64,000 nucleotides of DNA from Mesorhizobium sp. (lineage in GTDB: Bacteria; Pseudomonadota; Alphaproteobacteria; Rhizobiales; Rhizobiaceae): assembly GCF_024710845.1 (NCBI RefSeq), contig NZ_JANJTZ010000047.1, positions 1 through 64,000 on the forward strand. The letters are read 5' to 3'. This document shows, piece by piece, positions 59,601-64,000 of the stretch (position 1 is its first letter; each line of letters opens with the position of its first letter). The notes under the pieces were generated by a model that made no database searches, had not been told where the DNA came from, and saw only the letters and a program-made list of their open reading frames with translations. A program made the position numbers and the translations under genes.

Positions 59601-60095
59601 GGCTCGATCGAAGACGTCACCGGCGATTGCTTAGGGGTCATAGACCAACGTTTGCATGTCGCCGAGACCCGGAAGGCCTTGAGGACCCTTCGGGATCGTG
59701 AACTCGAGCACTACAGCGGCTGGTGTGCCGACATTCTCGACGGTCGCTTCGGATCCCGGGGCGCCCGTAGTGACGGTTCCAATCTCGATCGTGGCAGGTG
59801 TTCCGGTTGTACCCTTTGCCGCGACGACGGCCCAATACGCGGCGCCGCCGAGCGTTCCGGGCGTATTGTCCGCGGTGGCAACATGGGCGACGAGGCACCT
59901 GTAGGACGCGCCGGCATAGGCGCAGGCATCGCGGACTGCATAGGTCGTGTCGACCGTCCAGGCGCCAGAGCCGACGTCGTCGCGCCAGCGCAGTCCTGCA
60001 GGGCCCGGCGTGCCCGAACGGGAGACATCGACACGCCGCGGCGTCGTCTCGATGACGACAAGCTTGCTCTCCTTGTCGATTTCGACGCTGCTCAT
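56638..60095 (-). pseudogene. large tailspike / tail fibre with right-handed beta-helix, broken
   Basis: Joined, the pieces make a protein of about 1,150 residues. An N-terminal virion-binding part (VDVSRSGTPGPAGLRW, GASYRCLVAHVA) runs to an in-frame TAA at 59631 to 59633 where the context VYDP.AIAGDVFDRANHTGSQ shows a lost glutamine codon. The same frame stays open to about 58870, with fibre motifs such as GGTTGQVLAKSSNADHATGW. There one base is missing. The next frame carries a beta-helix (NNVLDNIYECGIFAQNG, NLIVTGNRIEGVDNAGISAT), two tandem repeat domains and a C-terminal beta domain. It probably bound or cut host polysaccharide. Confidence 0.78.
57319..57954 (-). repeat. two tandem ~97-residue repeats in the tailspike
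   Basis: Positions 57954 to 57667 and 57612 to 57319 encode related domains. Each begins NITLSG-x-QTIDG, then G-x-RVL-x-x-x-QT-x-AT, then AAG-x-W-x-R and ends ITxGST. The module is common in phage fibres as a repeated beta domain. Confidence 0.75.
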
Positions 60096-60262
60096 AGGAT
60101 CGCCACCGCGATGACAGGGGTGTTGTCGACATGAACTGCATCGGTGATGCGCGAGACGCGGAAGGAGTAGTTGCCGCCAACCCGCATATCGACCATGTGC
60201 TCGGCCGCGAGGTGCATGTGGACGAGGCCATGCCCGGCGAGGATGCCGGCGACGAGGATGGG
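60092..60262 (-). pseudogene. C-terminal fragment of a virion-module gene
   Basis: The minus strand reads LVAGILAGHGLVHMHLAAEH and ends AVHVDNTPVIAVAIL at a TGA overlapping the tailspike ATG. About 56 codons remain; the upstream part is lost at the junction near 60265, where + strand phage sequence takes over. Identity unknown. Confidence 0.6.
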
Positions 60263-60279
60263 GAAATCGCGAAGCAGCT

Positions 60280-60457
60280 AGGCCCCAGGCTCAAGATCCG
60301 CTTCACCGATCGAACCGCGCTCAAGGGCCTGATCGGAAAGCACACCAACGTGCGCGCCTTCGACCGAACCATCACGGTCAAGCCCGACGTCGACGCCCAC
60401 CAGGAGTTCGCCAGGCTCATCCAGGGCCGCAGCATCAAGCCGGTAGGCGCGAAGTGA
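60280..60457 (+). pseudogene. C-terminal fragment of a gene upstream of terminase
   Basis: The + strand reads LKIRFTDRTALKGLIGKHTN through FARLIQGRSIKPVGAK to a TGA that overlaps the terminase GTG. About 59 codons remain and the 5' part is missing. Position suggests a small terminase or accessory protein, but the sequence does not prove it. The exact left limit is uncertain by some 20 bases. Confidence 0.5.
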
Positions 60458-60868
60458 TCGCGGCGGCCGACATCTCGCCCGAACTCCTCCACGCGCTGAC
60501 CGCGCAGCTCGGCATGCCGCCGGATGGTGTCAAGCACGCCATCGATCGCCTGGCCGATCCGTACTGGCGCCTGCGCAACATCTATTGGGTCGCCAACAAG
60601 GAGGGCCACCCCGAGCTTTTCCAGCCCTGGCCCGAGCAGGAGAAGTTCCTCGACGAGATCTGGTTCAGAAACGTCATCCCGAAGGCTCGCCAGCGCGGCT
60701 TTTCGACCGTCGTGCAGCTCCTGATGCTGGACGCCTGCCTGTTCACGCCGAACACAAACGCCGCCGTCATCGCCCAGGACGAGGCGAGCGCGCTCAAGAT
60801 CTTCGACACCAAGATCAAGTTCGCCTGGCTGCGCAGGCCGCCGATCGTGCACGCGATGCTCGGCCCGC
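60454..60868 (+). pseudogene. terminase large subunit, N-terminal fragment
   Basis: About 138 residues remain. QPWPEQEKFLDEIWFRNVIP precedes PKARQRGFST, the Walker-A-like ATPase loop of large terminases, and then NTNAAVIAQDEASALKIF. The enzyme would pump DNA into the head. The ATPase core breaks off near 60868, and antisense portal sequence follows in the same window, so nuclease and most of the ATPase are gone. GTG start in a four-base overlap. Confidence 0.8.
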
Positions 60869-60872
60869 CTGT

Positions 60873-61190
60873 CCGTGATGCGGAACTGCTTTTCCTCCGA
60901 CATGAACTGCTCGACGTTCGCGAGCTGCTTTTCGCCGTGGACCTGCTTGGCGAGGCGCAGATTGTCGAAGAAGCGTGACGTCGCCATCTGGCCCTGATCC
61001 TGGCGGCTCCTGATCGCAACGCCCGACTGCGCGTTGGTGCGGCGGCCCATGAGCTCGTCCGTGACACCGGACGCCTGCTGGATCATGGCGATCGACCGCG
61101 ACATCATCTCGAGCTGGTACTGTGAAAGTTCGCGGTCGACGTTGAGGTCGATCTCCTTGCCTGGGTTCTTGACGATGACCGAGCCGCTTG
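60873..61190 (-). pseudogene. portal protein, internal fragment
   Basis: The minus strand encodes about 105 residues: VIVKNPGKEIDLNVDRELSQ, SIAMIQQASGVTDELMGRRT, AQSGVAIRSRQDQGQMATSR and VEQFMSEEKQFRITD. This is the stem and crown region of podovirus portal proteins. Both ends are missing. It lies inverted between terminase and methyltransferase pieces, so it cannot make a functional portal. Confidence 0.78.
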
Positions 61191-61537
61191 AGCTCTACCC
61201 CATCGACGCCATCATCTCGAACACGCCGTGGGAGCGCGACATCCTTCATCCGATGATCCGGCGCTTCATGACGATCGCGCCGACATGGCTGCTGTTCGAG
61301 GCGGATTGGGCGTTCACGCGCCAGGCCAACGAGTTCATGGCGAATTGCAGCCACATCGTCGCCGTCGGTCGCGCTAAATGGGTGCCCGGCTCCGATCACA
61401 GCGTCAAGGACAACTGCGCCTGGTATCGCTTCCACGCCCAGCATGTCGAAGGTCCGCGCTTCTACGCGCCCACGACCGACAAGGCGAACCATCGGGAATA
61501 CGACACGCCCGTCCAGCCGGAGAGCGCAGCAGCATGA
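61190..61537 (+). pseudogene. N6-adenine-type DNA methyltransferase-like protein, C-terminal fragment
   Basis: About 115 residues remain. DAIISNTPWERDILHPMI carries a variant of the catalytic [DNS]PP[YFW] motif, here NTPW. TWLLFEADWAFTRQANEF and VGRAKWVPGS follow, typical of phage Dam-like proteins. The AdoMet-binding N-terminal half is missing at the junction near 61180. The stop overlaps the C5 methyltransferase ATG. Confidence 0.65.
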
Positions 61538-63351
61538 ACGGGTCGACGATCGACATCGAATACCGGCATTTCCACCTGTTCTGCGGGCTGGGCGGCGGCG
61601 CCAAGGGCTTCAACAAGGGCAACGCCCGTGTTGGGCAACTCCGTGCACGATTCCGCTGCATTGGTGGCATCGACGTTGATCGCGCCTCGGTGCGCGATTT
61701 CTCACGCGCAGCCAGCGTCGAGGGAACAGTGATGGACCTGTTCGACGAGGCGCAGTATCGCGCGTTCCACGGCAAGGCGCCGCCCGAAGGCTGGGTCCCG
61801 GCCATGCCGGACGACATCCGCCGCGCCGCTGGTGGCGAGCGGCCACACATCGTGTTCCTGTCCGCGCCGTGCGAGGGCTTTTCCGGTCTGTTGCCGGAAC
61901 AGTCGAGCAAGACGGCCAAGTATCAGGCGTTGAACGGGCTCACCCTGCGCGGCGTCTGGCTGACGCTTGAGGCGTGGAAGGACGATCCGCCCGAACTCAT
62001 CGTGTTCGAGAACGTCCCGCGCATCATGACGCGCGGCCGGCACCTACTCGACCAGATCGTCGCGCTGCTGCGCGCCTATGGCTACGCGGTTGCGGAAACG
62101 ACGCACGACTGCGGCGAGATCGGGGGGCTGGGGCAGAGCCAGAAGCGCTTCCTTCTCGTCGCCCGGCACGAGCAGAAGGTGCCGCCGTTCCTCTACGAGC
62201 CGGAGAAGCGGCGCCTGCGCGGCGGCGGCGAGATCCTCGAAACCCTGCCGATGCCAGGCGATGCATCAGGCGGCCCGATGCACCGCATGCCGGCGCTCCA
62301 ATGGAAGACGTGGGTGCGTCTTGCCTTTGTCGAGGCCGGCGCGGACTGGCGGTCGTTGAACAAACTGGCGATCGAGAACGGCACCCTTCGGGATTTCGGA
62401 ATACTGCCCGAGGCCGTCCCTCACAACGGCGCTTACGGTGTCCGCAGGTGGAACGAGACTGCCGGTGTCGTCACAAGCAACGGCCGGCCAGCGAGCGGAA
62501 TGTTCAGCGTTGCCGATTCCCGTATTGCAAGCGGCGGCAACGAGTATTCGCAGTATGGCGTTCGGCGCTGGTCGGACCCGATGGGTGCCGTCATCAACGT
62601 GAAGTCGCCCGGCCAGGGCACCTTTGCCGTCGCGGATCCGACGATTCCCGGAAAGCCGCGTTTCAATAACGTGTTCCGCATCGTGCCTTGGTCGGCGCCG
62701 TCGCCGGCCGTAGCTGGTCCTGGCGGCCCTGCCGGTGGCCTTGCCGTCGCTGATCCTCGTCCGTCACAGCGCGAGGACCACAAGCAGACGAAATACCGCG
62801 TCACGGGCATGGACGAGCCGGCCGGCACGGTGATTGCCGCCTCGACGACGGGCAACGGCGCATTCGCGGTGGCGGATCCCAGACCGACGCATGGTCCGAA
62901 CGCGCACCAGAACAAGCATTCTGTCGCGCGGTGGGAAGCGGCGTCGAAGTCTGTGACCGGCTCTGACCGCGTCGGCTCCGGCGCTCTTTCCGTCGCCGAC
63001 CCGCGTCCAGCGGCCTTCGGTGAGAAGCGGGCCAACTACCAGACGGGCGGCCACTACGGCGTGGTGTCGTGGCAAGAACCCGCCTATTCGGTGCCGGGTT
63101 TCGCGAAGCACGATCGCGGCCACTGGTCGGTCGCGGACCCGCGCGAGGCTGATCCCGAACCGCTCGCCGACCTTCCCGCTCCCGACGAGCGTCTTGTCGC
63201 GGTCATCCGGGCACTCGACGGCACATGGCATCGGCCGTTCACCACGTTCGAGCTGGCTGCGCTGCAAAGCCTCGTCGACCCCGACGAGATCGCCGCCGAC
63301 TTTGCCCTGGACGGAAAGTCCGATTCCGCATGGCGCGAGCGCATCGGAAAC
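61534..63351 (+). pseudogene. phage DNA C5-cytosine methyltransferase with six VADPR repeats, 3' truncated
   Basis: About 606 residues are in order. Motif I is HLFCGLGGGAKG, motif IV APCEGFSG with catalytic Cys113, motif VI ENVPR and motif VIII QSQKRFLLVA. From 300 to 538 come six repeats of the form Y-x-V-x-x-W-x-E-P-A ... G-x-x-x-VADPRP, where target-recognition sequence is expected. Motif IX-like RPFTTFELAALQSL and SDSAWRERIGN follow. Motif X (GN-x-VP) is cut: after residue 606 the sequence becomes integrase. It would methylate cytosine in DNA; the missing motif X makes it probably inactive. Confidence 0.8.
62431..63147 (+). repeat. six-fold protein repeat (VADPR units) in the methyltransferase
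   Basis: Unit ends at residues 326 to 330 (VADSR), 366 to 370 (VADPT), 405 to 409 (VADPR), 446 to 450 (VADPR), 487 to 491 (VADPR) and 533 to 537 (VADPR). Units start about 40 residues apart and have clearly diverged in DNA. Confidence 0.85.
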
Positions 63352-64000
63352 TCGCCGCGCTGCTGCCCTATTGGGGCCGGAAGACCCTCGCCGACATCCG
63401 CGGCAACACCTGTCGGGCATATGTCGCCAGCCGGCGGCGCAAGGAGATCAGGCACCCTGACGGCAGTGTCGAGGTCCGCACCCTCAAGGATTCGACCATC
63501 CGGCGCGAGCTCGTCACCCTGTCGGCGGCCATCGGTCACTGGCACCGCGAGCACGGGCCGCTCGAATCGGTGCCCGTCATCACCTTTCCCCACACAACCC
63601 CGTCAAAGGCTGACTGGCTGTCCCGCCAGCAGGCGTCCTGGCTGCTTGCCGGCGCGCTGGGCTTCTATCGGGAGTTCTGGTGCGATGTGGCCTCACGGCG
63701 CGAGCACTGGCGCTGGCGGCGCGATCGCGGGGCGGTATGCAGGCATGCCACCCGCTTCATCCTTCTCGGCTTCTACACGGGCACCCGCCACCGGGCGATT
63801 CTTGAGACACAGTGGCTGCCCAACACCGTCGGCGGCTGGATCGACCTCGAGCGCGGCGCCATGCATCGGCGAGGCCTCGACGAGGGCGAGACGAATAAGC
63901 GCCGGCCTCCTGTTCGCCTGGGGAGCCGGATCCTCGCCCATTTGCGGCGATGGAAGTGCATCGACGAGCGTGAACGCCAGGCCGTCGCGGCGTCGCGGCC
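63352..64000 (+). pseudogene. tyrosine-recombinase integrase, N-terminally truncated and running off the window
   Basis: The frame is open from an ATG at 63330 to the edge, but integrase-like sequence begins only near 63352: LAALLPYWGRKTLADIRGNT, an SAM-like N-terminal domain, then LKDSTIRRELVTLSAAIGHW. RFILLGFYTGTRHRAIL contains the first catalytic arginine. Later catalytic residues (His, Arg, Tyr) lie outside the window. The first part of the protein is replaced by the methyltransferase end, so it is probably inactive unless it starts at 63330. It fits integration at the tRNA-Val. Confidence 0.75.

Larger units (their letters stand above)
46483..64000. mobile_element. decayed prophage (left end to beyond window)
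   Basis: The left limit is the displaced tRNA-Val fragment beside gph. Inside are phage-type genes: PAPS-reductase-like protein, virion and tail genes, terminase and portal pieces, two DNA methyltransferases and a tyrosine integrase that continues past the right edge. At least six genes have single-base indels, one has a nonsense codon, and five junctions join unrelated gene fragments. The element is too small and too broken to be an active phage. Its right end, with the intact tRNA-Val expected, lies outside the window. Confidence 0.85.

Noticed and set aside
62431-63147. A CRISPR-like or satellite DNA array suggested by regular spacing
   Set aside because: The repetition is clear only in the protein; the DNA copies are diverged and there are no constant repeats with unique spacers.
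49800-63370. Insertion sequences causing the junctions
   Set aside because: I found no transposase, terminal inverted repeats or target duplications at any of the five junctions.

Overview
The window is high-GC DNA from an alphaproteobacterium of the Hyphomicrobiales (rhizobia group), probably near Phyllobacteriaceae such as Mesorhizobium. This rests on recognised gene content: the alaC-hom-glpX-recJ run, a class I PHA synthase, folE-hisI-patatin, class II DAHP synthase, a full mla lipid-transport operon and DUF2865, DUF2059 and DUF882 proteins. The genus is an inference.

Bases 1 to about 46,430 are ordinary chromosome, densely packed with intact genes. In order: the end of a PLP decarboxylase, folE, hisI and a patatin lipase (+); recJ, a VOC protein, glpX, hom, alaC and a lipoprotein (-); phaC and a DUF882 lipoprotein (+); the mla operon with a lone ParB-type domain at its end (-); dgcA (+); an MFS carrier and an LpxH-like phosphoesterase (-); an SDR/FAH pair, maeB and a DUF2865 protein (+); gltX, an MFS carrier, nadE and a 3-methyladenine glycosylase (-); DUF1003, DedA and a secreted protein (+); dgkA and an extradiol dioxygenase (-); a glutamine synthetase-like ligase (+); an FAD monooxygenase and aroG (-); an SbmA-type ABC exporter and an alpha/beta hydrolase behind a MerR-type promoter (+); an SDR and its divergent AraC regulator; gor, DUF2059 and rpiA (-); gph (+).

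From about 46,483 to beyond the right edge lies a decayed prophage. Its left border is a displaced 3' half of a tRNA-Val(CAC) gene, and its right part contains a tyrosine integrase that runs off the window. It holds an early module on the + strand (PAPS-reductase-like protein and small proteins linked by 4-base overlaps) and a virion module on the - strand (internal virion protein, gp10-like protein, glycine-rich adhesin, tail fibre, large tailspike). Two sulfotransferase genes sit among the tail genes. Pieces of a terminase, a portal protein, an N6-type methyltransferase and a C5 cytosine methyltransferase follow. The C5 enzyme carries six copies of a roughly 30-residue unit ending in VADPR.

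The prophage is visibly broken. Six genes carry single-base indels, the tailspike also has an in-frame stop, and five junctions join gene fragments that do not belong together, several with a change of strand. The 46 kb of host DNA shows no such lesions. The simplest reading is a defective prophage left by deletions and inversions; a mis-assembled or chimeric segment is the main alternative. The most interesting points are the repeat-bearing methyltransferase, the combination of a PAPS-type enzyme with two sulfotransferases in a tail module, the glycine-rich adhesin, and the 16-bp palindrome inside a 19-bp promoter spacer near 40.06 kb.
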